From Pyxidicoccus sp. MSG2 (GTDB lineage Bacteria; Myxococcota; Myxococcia; Myxococcales; Myxococcaceae), in contig NZ_JAPNKC010000001.1 of assembly GCF_026626705.1 (NCBI RefSeq), positions 9,690,001 through 9,754,000 of the forward strand: a stretch of DNA of 64,000 bases. The letters are read 5' to 3'. Positions 1-9,006 of this stretch are shown in pieces. The notes under the pieces were generated by a model that saw only the letters and a list, made by a program, of their open reading frames with translations, ran no database searches and was not told where the DNA came from. A program made the translations under genes and the position numbers. Positions within the stretch are counted from its first letter, which is position 1; every line of letters starts with the position of its first letter.

Positions 1-291
1 GACGGACACCTTCGCCTCGCGCAGGAACAGCTCCACGAAGGCGGCGTCCTGCACGTACGAGGGAAGGATGCGCTTGACGGCCACGGGCTTCTCGAAGCCC
101 TCCGCACCCACCACCTTCCCCAGGAACACCTCGGCCATGCCGCCAGCGGCCAGCTTCTTCACAATCCGGTAGGTCCCCACGGTGTCTCCGGAGCCACGCT
201 GTGGTCTCAGCGGTGTCGGAGAGTGAGGAAAGGTCAGAAAAGAGCGTTCCGAAGACGAGGGCCGGCGGAATGCGGTCGCATCGTTCTGCAC
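1..291 (-). CDS. Ser/Thr protein kinase, N-terminal part (runs off left edge)
   Basis: The reverse strand encodes the N-terminal lobe of a Hanks-type Ser/Thr kinase. It reads VGTYRIVKKLAAGGMAEVFLG, which contains the glycine-rich ATP loop AGGMAEVF, then PVAVKRILP with the beta-3 ATP-binding lysine, and an FLREAKVSV segment matching the start of helix C with its glutamate. The catalytic lobe lies outside the window. The GTG at 291 is only the best guess for the start. The frame stays open to about position 400, with a TTG at about 354, and no convincing ribosome site marks any of these. The residues before the kinase domain are Ser/Pro/Arg-rich and look unstructured. Kinase identity is secure; target and start are unknown. 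Confidence 0.8.
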   Translation of the reverse strand, partial: MQNDATAFRRPSSSERSFLTFPHSPTPLRPQRGSGDTVGTYRIVKKLAAGGMAEVFLGKVVGAEGFEKPVAVKRILPSYVQDAAFVELFLREAKVSV

Positions 292-402
292 CCAACTCTT
301 GCAGCGCGGGTCACTGTTGTATTCCAGATACCTGAGGGCCGTGCCCCACAACCCGGCGCGTCCGCCGGGGAGTGGCCTTCGCCGACACGGTGAAGGCCGT
401 GG

Positions 403-1575
<1,173 letters not shown>

Positions 1576-1587
1576 GGTGTGGGGTCC

Positions 1588-2067
1588 TCAGGCCTTCTCG
1601 CGTTTGCTTCCGTTCGACTTCTCGATCTCAGCGCCGACTTGTCCGGCGAGCCCTCGCAGGAGCTTGAACAACTGCTTCTGCTCCGAGGGCTCCATGGCGT
1701 TGAGGGCTCGTCGCAGGATGGCCCAGGGCGCCACGTCCACCTGCCGGGCAATCCTGCTCCCGTGCTCGGTCAACCGGACGCGCCAGACGCGACGGTCCTC
1801 CTGGGACTGCTCGCGCTTCACCAGCCCGGCCTCGACCATCCGGTCGACGATGCCCGTCACAGTGGAGTTCTGGGTCGCCAGCCGGCGCCCCAGCTCCGAG
1901 CAGGTCAGCGCCTCGATCTGATCGAGCAGCATGATCACGTTGAGCTGCGTCGGGCTGACGCCCACGCGCTCGCATTCGCTGCGGGCCAGCCGGCGCCCCT
2001 CCGCCTGGAGGTAGATGAAGGTCTCGATGATGAGGTCGAGATCCCGCTCCTTCGCTTTCGGAAACAT
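1588..2067 (-). CDS. MarR-family transcriptional regulator
   Basis: A 159-residue winged-helix regulator. The core shows the MarR pattern: a helical dimerisation segment, then LTCSELGRRLATQNSTVTGIVDRMVEAGLVKREQ as helix-turn-helix and recognition helix, followed by the wing motif QEDRRVWRVRLTEHGS (the DxRxxxxxLT signature). The ATG at 2067 (MFPKAKERD) was chosen because the family begins close to this point; the frame stays open upstream to 2184, but that extension is Arg/Ala-rich and does not look coding. The gene is directly upstream of the acyl-CoA dehydrogenase, so it probably controls that gene in response to a hydrophobic or CoA-linked ligand. This role is inferred from position only. 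Confidence 0.85.
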   Translation of the reverse strand: MFPKAKERDLDLIIETFIYLQAEGRRLARSECERVGVSPTQLNVIMLLDQIEALTCSELGRRLATQNSTVTGIVDRMVEAGLVKREQSQEDRRVWRVRLTEHGSRIARQVDVAPWAILRRALNAMEPSEQKQLFKLLRGLAGQVGAEIEKSNGSKREKA

Positions 2068-2540
2068 TTCGTACTGCGAACTATTGGGTCGAGCGAAGGA
2101 AGTCAAGGCTCGGATGCCGCGACGGCCTTCGCCAGCCACGCGAGCGCCGTGAGTCGCGCTGTGGCGGCGCACGGTGGGCGGCACATCAGGCGATGCGGGT
2201 CCGGCGGGTTCCGTCGAAAGACATCACATCGAACTCGTCGCTGGACCAGAGCAACCCTGGGGCGTTGCTGGTTGCTCCAGCCCCGGTTGCATGACCCGGC
2301 GAGGTCGCGCAGCTCATCGCGAGATCCACGCGGTCTGCGGCGGAGGCGCCCCCTCCCGCGCGAGAAGGCGTGCTCCCGCGATGGTGGCAACCGAGACTCG
2401 GGTCGATTTCACCCCTGTGTAGACTGGCGTGCAAGTGCAACTGGATGTCGCACGGATGGAAGTGATTTCGTGTTTATGCATCCTCGCGGTCTTGACTGTT
2501 TTTGAGATGAATAATCAATACAACGAGGGGGAGTGCCAAC
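2068..2540. other. Divergent intergenic region between the marR-like and PAN-domain genes
   Basis: No gene is supported in this 473-base stretch. The short open frames here lack ribosome sites and coding-like protein composition. The last 70 bases are clearly richer in A/T than the surroundings and lead into the PAN-domain gene. Confidence 0.6.
2492..2520 (+). promoter_or_regulatory. Possible sigma-70-like promoter of the PAN-domain gene
   Basis: A TTGACT hexamer at 2492-2497 stands 17 bases before the AT-rich hexamer TCAATA at 2515-2520, in an A/T-rich pocket just upstream of the coding sequence. The -35 box is good, the -10 box poor, so the exact promoter is uncertain. A purine-rich ribosome site (GAGGGGGAG) follows before the ATG at 2541. 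Confidence 0.35.
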
Positions 2541-3590
2541 ATGAAGCAGTCGATGCGAGGAAATGTCCTGGCAGTGGTGGTGGGCTGTCTCGTGATGCTG
2601 CCCAGCCTGGCGGCCGCCGATAATCTTTCCCGGTTCGGCTTCTCGGGGAACGCGGCCATCAGCGGGTACAACAACGAGCACCTGACGGGTGTCACGCCGC
2701 TGCAGTGCGCGGACGCCTGCCTGGGCCGTACGTGGTGCAAGTCCTTCGACTATTACAGGAACGACGCCGCTTGTGACTTGAGCGACCGGAGCGCCGAGGA
2801 CGTCGGCGGGCTGAAGACGGACTATGCGGGCAACCCGTTCGACCACTACTCGGTGCTGCCGAGCGGGTTCTCGCGGACCCCGAACGCGGCCATCTACGGC
2901 TACAACAACGAGCACCTGACGGGGGTCACCCCGTCGCAGTGCGCGAGCGCCTGCCTGGGCCGTACGTGGTGCAAGTCCTTCGACTATTACAAGTACGAGC
3001 GGCAATGTGACCTGAGTGACAAGAGCGCCGCGGACGTCGGCGGGCTGAAGACGGACTACGCCGGCCATCCGTACGACCACCATGCTCGCGCCCCCGCCGG
3101 GCCCCAGACTCTCTTCGCGCTGAAGAACGTCGGGCGCAACGAGTACTTCAACATCAACGACGAGGGCTCCTACTGGCCGGCGGACTTCCGGCTCCAGTCC
3201 GCGAAGGACGAGTCGTGGACCGTCGGCGACACGAGCTTCGGCCCCAACGTGAAGACCTTCACCACGTCCATCACCCCCGGCTACTGCTCGAACGGCTCCC
3301 CGTCCAACGGCTGTCCGGACCAGTACCGCCTGTGTGCCTATTCCTCCAGTGGCTTCCGGGCCCGGGTGTCGCTGTCGGATGGCTACGTGGGCACGCCGTC
3401 GAACTGGAATGGTCCGGAGTGCGCCTGGATTGTCGAGGACCTGGGCAACGGGCGATTCAAGATGCGCAATCAGTGGCTGCAGACGACCTATGGCGCGTAC
3501 ATCGGCTATCTGCGCTGCAGCTACTATTACGACTGCACCTTCGACTACGGCTCGGGCAGCGACACCACCGCGCACTGGCAACTGGAATAG
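2541..3590 (+). CDS. Secreted protein with two tandem PAN/Apple-type domains
   Basis: A 349-residue protein with a signal peptide (1-26, cleavage after SLAAA). Two nearly identical repeats follow at residues 37-103 and 115-181. Each carries GYNNEHLTGVTP, four spaced cysteines (56, 60, 66, 78 and 134, 138, 144, 156), the TWCKSFDYY motif and GGLKTDYAG. The four-cysteine pattern matches the PAN/Apple fold, which usually binds proteins or sugars. The remaining 165 residues are rich in Tyr, Ser, Gly, Asn and Cys and look like a beta-rich extracellular module that I cannot assign. The repeats are also very similar at DNA level, pointing to a recent internal duplication. The start has a strong ribosome site. 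Likely a secreted binding protein; the ligand is unknown. Confidence 0.8.
   Translation: MKQSMRGNVLAVVVGCLVMLPSLAAADNLSRFGFSGNAAISGYNNEHLTGVTPLQCADACLGRTWCKSFDYYRNDAACDLSDRSAEDVGGLKTDYAGNPFDHYSVLPSGFSRTPNAAIYGYNNEHLTGVTPSQCASACLGRTWCKSFDYYKYERQCDLSDKSAADVGGLKTDYAGHPYDHHARAPAGPQTLFALKNVGRNEYFNINDEGSYWPADFRLQSAKDESWTVGDTSFGPNVKTFTTSITPGYCSNGSPSNGCPDQYRLCAYSSSGFRARVSLSDGYVGTPSNWNGPECAWIVEDLGNGRFKMRNQWLQTTYGAYIGYLRCSYYYDCTFDYGSGSDTTAHWQLE
2649..3083 (+). repeat. Internal 234-base tandem duplication encoding the PAN repeats
   Basis: Copies at about 2649-2849 and 2883-3083 (234-base period) share long identical stretches, for example around the codons for TWCKSFDYY. They encode the two PAN domains. 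Confidence 0.7.
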
Positions 3591-3653
3591 CCGGCTGCGC
3601 AGGCGCGCGGCGATGGCTTCGGGGGGGCGGGCCGCGCGGCTGAGGAGGGAAGG

Positions 3654-3674
3654 GCGCCAGCTCCGCGCTGGCGC
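3654..3674 (+). terminator. Hairpin after the PAN-domain gene, possible terminator
   Basis: GCGCCAGC at 3654-3661 and GCTGGCGC at 3667-3674 form an 8-bp stem with a 5-base loop, 63 bases after the stop codon. The following bases (TCTACTC) are only weakly T-rich. The rest of 3591-3897 holds no supported gene. Confidence 0.4.
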
Positions 3675-3848
3675 TCTACTCGTCCAACCCGTGCCGAGGA
3701 GTCGGCGGAACGGTACCGGCGCTCTGTCGACCCGCACTCGGAGCATCCGAGGGCAGAGACCGTACGATGAATTTCCTGGGAGCAGGACCGTCAACGCGCC
3801 CAGGGCCGGCAGGAGCCGAGCCCGCAATGACACCAAGGGCGCTTTGCG

Positions 3849-3874
3849 GGTGGGGGCTTAGCAACCCCCCCACC
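3849..3874 (+). promoter_or_regulatory. GC-rich hairpin directly upstream of a Ser/Thr kinase gene
   Basis: GGTGGGGG at 3849-3856 pairs with CCCCCACC at 3867-3874. The hairpin ends 23 bases before the kinase ATG and is not followed by a T-run. It may shape translation or stop upstream transcription; neither is shown. Confidence 0.35.
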
Positions 3875-3897
3875 GGGGCGGTAGCGTACGGGCCGGA

Positions 3898-6498
3898 ATG
3901 GACTTGCAACCCGGAGACAGGTTCGGCCGATACGAGCTGGTGTCGTGGCTCGGTCGGGGAGGAATGGCGGAGACGTGGCGTGCTCGCCTGGTGGGCGATG
4001 CCGGCGTCACCAAGCCCGTCCTCATCAAGAAGGTGCTGCCGGAGTTCGCTGGCGACGAGGCCTTCATCTCCATGTTCATCAGCGAGGCGCGCATCTCCGC
4101 CACGCTGTCGCATGGCAACGTGGCCCAGGTCTTCGACTTCGGGAAGGTGGACGGCGATTACTTCCTGGCCATGGAGTTCGTGGACGGCCAGCCGCTCCAC
4201 CGCATCCTGACGCGTGCGGCGAAGACGGGACTGCGGGCCCTGCCCATTCCCCTGGCGACCTTCATCGCCCTGGAGATGTGCCGGGGGCTGCACTACGCCC
4301 ACACCCGCGCCGATGAGAAGGGCGTGCCGCTGGGCATCGTCCACCGGGACATCTCCCCGGACAACGTGCTCATCAGCTACGAGAGCCAGGTCAAGATTGT
4401 CGACTTCGGCATCGCCAAGGCGCGCTCCCTGCGCAACTTCTTTACCGAGCCCGGAGTGGTGAAGGGCAAGTACCTCTTCTTCTCGCCGGAACAGGCGCGG
4501 GGCGAGGACGTGGATGCGCGCACCGACGTGTGGGCCACCGGCGTGGTGCTCTACGAGCTGCTCTGCGGGCAGTTGCCCGTGTCCGGGGAGCAGTACACGC
4601 AGTTGACGGCGATGACGCGGCTGTCCACCGGTGAGTTCCCATCCCCCCGGCAGGTGCGCAAGGACCTGCCCGAGGAGCTGGACGAAATCGTCATGCGCGC
4701 GCTGTCGGTGAACCTCGACATGCGCTTCGAGTCCAGCCACGCCTTCGGCGACGCCCTGGCCTCGTTCCTCAACCGCTTCGCGCCCCGGTTCTCGTCCATG
4801 AACGTGGCGTACCTCGTCCGTGAGTTGTTCCGGAAGGAGCTGGCCAATGACGGACGACAGCTCGCGGTGCCACCCGCCTTCCTCGAGGAGCTGGCCGTGT
4901 GGCGCACCAACGATGCCCTGGTGCCCGCTCCGCCTTCGAACAGCGGAGCCGTCACCGTCGTGCGCCCCATGCGCCGGAAGGCGACGGCAGACGCCGCCGC
5001 GCCCGAGCCCGCGGTGGCGCCCGGCCGCTCGTCGCGCGTCTCCCTCGCCACCATGGGCATCGGCGCGGGCGCGGTCCTCGCCCTGGGGGCGGCGGCCCTG
5101 TTCCTGACGTCCTCTCCGAAAGCCGTGTCGAAGGACCTGTCGCCGCTCCAGCCCCTGGGCGGGCCAGGGATGACGGCGTCTCCCACGCCCGGCGCGCCAA
5201 TGGGAGACGCCCTCCGCGCGGGCCTGGGGGGGCAGGGCGGGCCCGGGTCGGAGGAGGGGGAAACCAGGGTCCCCACGAATGGAGCGTTGCTCCCCGCCTC
5301 GAGTGCGGCGCTCCTGGCGGATTCCGGGGTCGCCGAATCACCGGAGGCCGCGGCTCGCGCGCCGGGGACGGAGGCCTCCTCGGTGGATGGAGGAATCGAC
5401 TCGCTTTCGGAGCAGGCCCTGGCGCTCGCTCCGAGCGGTGCAACCGACGCCGGCATCGATGGGGCGCTGGTGCCAGAGGTCGTCGCCCCGTCCTCCATCT
5501 GGTTGGACGCGAAGCGGCACGTCATCGTGCTGAATCGAAAGCTCGTCGCCTTCCCGGGACTGTCCGCTGGCAGGACCTATCGAGTCGCGGAACTCTCCGA
5601 CGTGCCTCCTCCGGAGCCGGAGAGCGTCAAGGCACCGACTCCGTCGAATCAGCCGCCCCTTCTCTTCCTGCTCCTGGGGTCCTCGGTGGTCGGAGAGACC
5701 ACCCTGGGAGAAGTCACCCGGGACGGCCAGGACTTCCAGGGCGCGTCGGCCATCTCCTTCTTCACGCTGGGCTCGCCGCCCAGGGGCCGGACGCCACAGC
5801 GGACCCTCCAGCTCTCGAGTGTGCAGGTGGGCCCCGCGAAGCGGTTGGTCTTCCACCCGGAGTCGAAAGTGGCCTCCGTGGACAGGGCGGCGCTGATAGA
5901 GGGCTTGAACCGCTGGGACGCGTATTCCCTGACGCTGACGTCCGCTGGCACGGGGGCGTTCATTCATGGCCTGTCCCGAGGCCCCGCGCGCAGGGTCGCC
6001 TGTGTCCAGTGGCGCCCCTCCACGCCGGCGGGAGTACCTGCCGAGGGCTGGCCCGTGGCGTTCCTCGTGGAGCGGGACAGGGAAGTGCGTGTCGAGGGAG
6101 TCGAGGCGCTCAGGTGCGGCTTCGTTGACGATGACCCCTCCGACAACCAGGGCAGGGCGGAGCTCCAGATCCGGAGGGCGGGCAGGGCGAAGGGAGACTG
6201 GCCCCCCAGCTCGGAGCCCGAGGAACTGGCGCGGAACACCTCCAGGGCCATCCGAGAGCGGGACTACGTCAAGGCCACCCAGCTGGCCAGACAGTGCCTG
6301 GACCTCGAACCCCTTCACGCCAGTTGCCTCCTCCATCTGGCAACGGCGCAGACCCGGCTCGGGTACAACGAGCCCGCCGCGGAGAACTACCGGCTCTTCG
6401 TGCAGCATCACCCGGACGACCGCCGGGTTGACCGTGTCCGCAAGTTGCTCGCGGAACATGATGCGCAGAAGCAGACGCCACGAACAGGGCAGCCGTAG
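3898..6498 (+). CDS. Transmembrane Ser/Thr protein kinase with extracytoplasmic C-terminal TPR region
   Basis: An 866-residue receptor-type kinase. The catalytic domain (about 10-280) shows the P-loop GRGGMAE (19-25), the ATP-binding lysine in LIKK (44/45), the catalytic loop HRDISPDN (149-156), DFG (169-171) and the SPEQ activation segment. A single membrane helix lies at about 393-414. Between it and the C-terminus are a low-complexity Ala/Gly/Ser/Pro region (to about 520), an unassigned beta-rich region, and a final helical segment (about 780-855) with TPR-like spacing. The topology suggests a cytoplasmic kinase with a periplasmic sensor, a common myxobacterial design. No partner phosphatase is adjacent. 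The sensor region may bind proteins through its TPR motifs; the signal is unknown. Confidence 0.9.
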   Translation: MDLQPGDRFGRYELVSWLGRGGMAETWRARLVGDAGVTKPVLIKKVLPEFAGDEAFISMFISEARISATLSHGNVAQVFDFGKVDGDYFLAMEFVDGQPLHRILTRAAKTGLRALPIPLATFIALEMCRGLHYAHTRADEKGVPLGIVHRDISPDNVLISYESQVKIVDFGIAKARSLRNFFTEPGVVKGKYLFFSPEQARGEDVDARTDVWATGVVLYELLCGQLPVSGEQYTQLTAMTRLSTGEFPSPRQVRKDLPEELDEIVMRALSVNLDMRFESSHAFGDALASFLNRFAPRFSSMNVAYLVRELFRKELANDGRQLAVPPAFLEELAVWRTNDALVPAPPSNSGAVTVVRPMRRKATADAAAPEPAVAPGRSSRVSLATMGIGAGAVLALGAAALFLTSSPKAVSKDLSPLQPLGGPGMTASPTPGAPMGDALRAGLGGQGGPGSEEGETRVPTNGALLPASSAALLADSGVAESPEAAARAPGTEASSVDGGIDSLSEQALALAPSGATDAGIDGALVPEVVAPSSIWLDAKRHVIVLNRKLVAFPGLSAGRTYRVAELSDVPPPEPESVKAPTPSNQPPLLFLLLGSSVVGETTLGEVTRDGQDFQGASAISFFTLGSPPRGRTPQRTLQLSSVQVGPAKRLVFHPESKVASVDRAALIEGLNRWDAYSLTLTSAGTGAFIHGLSRGPARRVACVQWRPSTPAGVPAEGWPVAFLVERDREVRVEGVEALRCGFVDDDPSDNQGRAELQIRRAGRAKGDWPPSSEPEELARNTSRAIRERDYVKATQLARQCLDLEPLHASCLLHLATAQTRLGYNEPAAENYRLFVQHHPDDRRVDRVRKLLAEHDAQKQTPRTGQP

Positions 6499-6512
6499 TA
6501 TCTCACGGCATC

Positions 6513-6914
6513 TCAGTCCTCGGGCAGGTCGCTGCCCGGGGACTCGTCCTGCGACTCCCCGGCATCGAGGATTGCAAGGGCCAGCGGCTTCGCCTCACGG
6601 TTCAGGTTGATCGGGCTCACCCCGCGAATGCGCTGGATGGACTGGCGATCTCCAAGCAACGCGAGTCCCAGCGAGGCCACCCCACACTCGTTGAGCGAGT
6701 TCGTCATCGCGAAGCCCCACTCGTCGAAGACGCGACGCAGCGTGGTGACCGTGCCGACATCTCCAGCAAGTGCACCTCGGACCGCGTCGTCGAGTTCGTC
6801 GTAGCTGCTGCGCGGCTCGTCCTTCCTGCGTCCCCGCGCTTCGTGAAGGCGCAGTTGCTCCAGGAGGATGGCGCGAGCGCGGTCAATGAGTCTCTGCTTC
6901 TCCGCGGAGGGCAT
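6513..6914 (-). CDS. Conserved-looking hypothetical protein, 133 aa
   Basis: A soluble, largely helical protein with no signal peptide or membrane segment. The N-terminal 60 residues are charged and helix-prone (EKQRLIDRARAILLEQLRLHE); the C-terminal half contains RRVFDEWGFAMTNSLNECGVASLGLALLGD. The acidic end is SQDESPGSDLPED. I recognise no family. The ATG at 6914 was chosen because the open frame upstream reads through the antisense of an acidic-repeat region and is artefactual. It is convergent with the preceding kinase gene, with 14 bases between the stops, and lies downstream of the ribosomal S4 remnant and the protease gene. Confidence 0.6.
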   Translation of the reverse strand: MPSAEKQRLIDRARAILLEQLRLHEARGRRKDEPRSSYDELDDAVRGALAGDVGTVTTLRRVFDEWGFAMTNSLNECGVASLGLALLGDRQSIQRIRGVSPINLNREAKPLALAILDAGESQDESPGSDLPED

Positions 6915-6985
6915 GGCATTCACGAGGGTACACCTGCCTGACCTCCAGCCCTCACCCCCAACAGGCCTCCTATTCGTCCTATCCG

Positions 6986-7122
6986 CTAGCCGCGCTGCGC
7001 GTAGAACTCGACGATGAACGGCTCGTTCACGTCGACGGGGATTTCCTCTCGCTCCGGCAGGCGCACGTACTTCAGGCCCTCGCCCTCTCCGAGCACCCAC
7101 CCCGACCCCGGAGCGCGCCAGC
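6986..7122 (-). pseudogene. 3' remnant of a ribosomal protein S4 (rpsD-like) gene
   Basis: Read on the minus strand and ending at the TAG at 6986-6988, this stretch encodes GLKYVRLPEREEIPVDVNE followed by PFIVEFYAQRG and a stop. That is the C-terminal end of ribosomal protein S4, whose family ends with a Pro-x-Arg-(E/D)-I...NE.LIVEFYS-type sequence. The similarity starts near SW-GWVLGEGEG and fades upstream, where the stop codon of the protease gene lies in another frame at 7123-7125. No S4 N-terminal or RNA-binding region is present, so this is a decayed or transposed fragment and not a working gene. I am confident of the resemblance, less so of how it arose. Confidence 0.65.
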
Positions 7123-8514
7123 TCAGCGGTTGTCCTCGTCTTCGTCCTCGTCCTCCTCTTCGTCTTCGTCCTCGTCTTCGTCCTCCTCTTCGTCCTCGTC
7201 CTCGTCTTCGTCCTCCTCTTCGTCCCCGTCCTCCTCTTCGTCCTCGCCTTCGTCTCCGTCCTCGGCGACCTGCCAGTGCTCGATGAGCTCATCGAGAAAG
7301 CTCTCCTCTTCTTCTGAGAGGTCATCGGCGCTCACGACCTCCTCGAGCCGGGCGACGATTCCGGCGAGTGCCGCCTTGGAGAGGTGATTGCCGAGCAGCT
7401 CGACGGTCTCCGCGAGCAGGTTCTCGTTCTTGATGTGCCTGAGGCAGTACTTGAGGACCTTTTGGGGTTCGAGGCGCAGGCCCATGGCCTCGAGCACCTC
7501 ACCCAGGTACTCGGCAATGCCCGCGAGTTCCTCGTCTGAGACATCCCCGTCGACGCCCGCGGCCTGGATGAAGAGCACGCCGAGCCGGGTCTCCAGGGGA
7601 ACGTCGCCCATTGCATCGAGCAGCGCCTGGTAGGCCTCCTCGTCCATGTCCGCGAGTTCGTGGGAGAGCTCCTCGATGACGGGCGAGTCGTCGCCCCAGG
7701 TGTCCTCGTCCACCTCGATCATCTCGAACCGGCGGATGATCCACGAGTCGCCGCCGTTGTGCTTTTCGCTGACGAGGTAGCGATAGGGGATGTAGCAGTA
7801 GCCGTTGTCGCCCCACTCGGTGCCCCACGAGTTGCGGACGATGAAGACCTTGTCCGCGTCCGAGTAGCCCACGCACAGCATCGCGTGGCCCCCGTGCGAG
7901 CCTCGCGCGGACTCTTTGTCCGTGGGCATGGGCACCAGTCCCTTCTGTCGCTGCGCGTCGAAGGACTGGTAGAGCGAGATGCCGAAGATGATGGGGTAGC
8001 CCTCGGCGAGGCAGCGCTTCCAAGCCTCGAGGTTCGTGGGCACCTGCTCGGTGTCCTCGATGACGAACTGCCGGGCCTCCGCGTAGGCCTCCTCGCTGGG
8101 CTCCTCGTTGACGGACTCCTCGTCGAAGGGCCAGGTCTCCTCCGAGCACGCGCCGTGCTCCTTCAGGCCCGCGATGGCGTTGCCGATGACGGAGCCCTCG
8201 TCCTCGATGTCGTCGCCCTCGACGGAGCGGGCGTTGTAGTAGATGAACAGGCGGCTGACGTCGTACGCGTCCTCCTCGAGGTGGCGCTTGACGAGGTACT
8301 CGTATGCCCCCGCCACCGCGTTGGCGACGCAGCTGTTGGTCCCGCCCTGGTTCTCGATGGTGGTCAGGTACGGGCGGAGGTCCACCTTGGGCGGGAGGGC
8401 GCGATTGCCGAGGCGCTCACCGCCATACTTCTTCGTCCCCGGCTTGGGCGCCGCGAACTTGTAGCCCGAGACACGTCGCTCCGAGCCATCTCCGCGTTGG
8501 ATGATGAATGACAT
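7123..8514 (-). CDS. Papain-fold (C1) cysteine protease with TerB-like region and acidic repeat tail
   Basis: A 463-residue protein with no signal peptide. Residues 40-265 form a papain-like peptidase. They show the oxyanion Gln56 in ENQGGTNSC, nucleophile Cys62, His210 in GSHGGHAMLCVGY, and Asn228 in RNSWGTEWGDNGY. There is no obvious propeptide. Residues about 285-410 are helical and include GVDGDVSDEELAGIAEYLG, resembling the TerB (tellurite-resistance-associated) fold. Residues 417-463 are almost only Asp and Glu, ending in three exact 10-residue repeats (DEEEDEDEDE). The ATG at 8514 has GAGGGA upstream; a longer open frame to 8664 has no such support. All catalytic residues are present. 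An intracellular or otherwise exported processing role is possible; the substrate is unknown. Confidence 0.85.
   Translation of the reverse strand: MSFIIQRGDGSERRVSGYKFAAPKPGTKKYGGERLGNRALPPKVDLRPYLTTIENQGGTNSCVANAVAGAYEYLVKRHLEEDAYDVSRLFIYYNARSVEGDDIEDEGSVIGNAIAGLKEHGACSEETWPFDEESVNEEPSEEAYAEARQFVIEDTEQVPTNLEAWKRCLAEGYPIIFGISLYQSFDAQRQKGLVPMPTDKESARGSHGGHAMLCVGYSDADKVFIVRNSWGTEWGDNGYCYIPYRYLVSEKHNGGDSWIIRRFEMIEVDEDTWGDDSPVIEELSHELADMDEEAYQALLDAMGDVPLETRLGVLFIQAAGVDGDVSDEELAGIAEYLGEVLEAMGLRLEPQKVLKYCLRHIKNENLLAETVELLGNHLSKAALAGIVARLEEVVSADDLSEEEESFLDELIEHWQVAEDGDEGEDEEEDGDEEEDEDEDEDEEEDEDEDEDEEEDEDEDEDNR
7135..7224 (-). repeat. Three tandem 30-bp repeats coding for an Asp/Glu tail
   Basis: Units at 7135-7164, 7165-7194 and 7195-7224 differ only at third codon positions (GAC GAG GAA type codons) and encode DEEEDEDEDE three times. 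Degenerate copies continue to about 7265. The array is prone to length change by slippage. Confidence 0.85.
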
Positions 8515-9006
8515 GCTTTCCCTCGCCAGCCACCAATGAGTGAAGAGGTCGGGCGCTGCGTCGTGGCGGCTCCAGGTGCCACTATGCCGCGTTGCCCGGG
8601 GCGAGGGGAGGTGGGGCGCGATGCACTCCATGCTTCCATTTGCATTGCCACCGCGCGGTGGCATTGCCTCAACTCAAGGCCCACCCGAGAGAGCTGTTGT
8701 GCGTGCTGCCGCATTGGCCCCGCGAACGCTCCCTGGAGCTGGCTTCGGGCCGCCACGCGAGCCCGTCTCGCTGCCCGAGGAGCCGCTGCGACGGAACGCT
8801 GCTTGAAGCGAGCGCGGGGTAGGGGAGATGACCGTGGCATGGACCCGGCTGTCCGTTCCCGGCACCCCACGGTGATTTCCGCATGGCGCGAAGAGTCCCG
8901 TCGTCGGCGCATGGAAGCGACGCCCCACCCTGGGGATTGCGCTGACACGGGCCAATGCGGAGGGTAGGCTTGCCGCGAGCGCAGCGAATCCTCTCGTGGG
9001 GCACCC
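8515..9006. other. Intergenic region between protease and kinase genes, with a perfect palindrome
   Basis: No gene is supported in these 492 bases; the short open frames are rich in Arg, Cys and Pro and lack ribosome sites. The region carries the start regions of two divergent genes and the palindrome listed separately. Confidence 0.55.
8646..8663. promoter_or_regulatory. Perfect 18-bp palindrome, possible operator
   Basis: TGCCACCGCGCGGTGGCA is its own reverse complement. It lies 132 bases upstream of the protease start and 343 bases upstream of the kinase start. It could be a dimer-binding site for a regulator of either gene. Confidence 0.35.

Noticed and set aside
2068..2095. A MarR operator at TTCGTACTGCGAA before the marR-like start
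   Set aside because: Only 4-bp arms are complementary and the spacing is not supported by a second copy; chance match is likely.
7135..7265. CRISPR-like array
   Set aside because: Tandem 30-bp units are directly adjacent without spacers and lie inside a protein-coding frame.
6513..7325. An N-terminally extended 270-codon version of the 133-aa hypothetical gene
   Set aside because: The added residues read through the antisense of the acidic repeat (KRRTKTRTR-type) and across the S4 remnant, so they are not protein-like.
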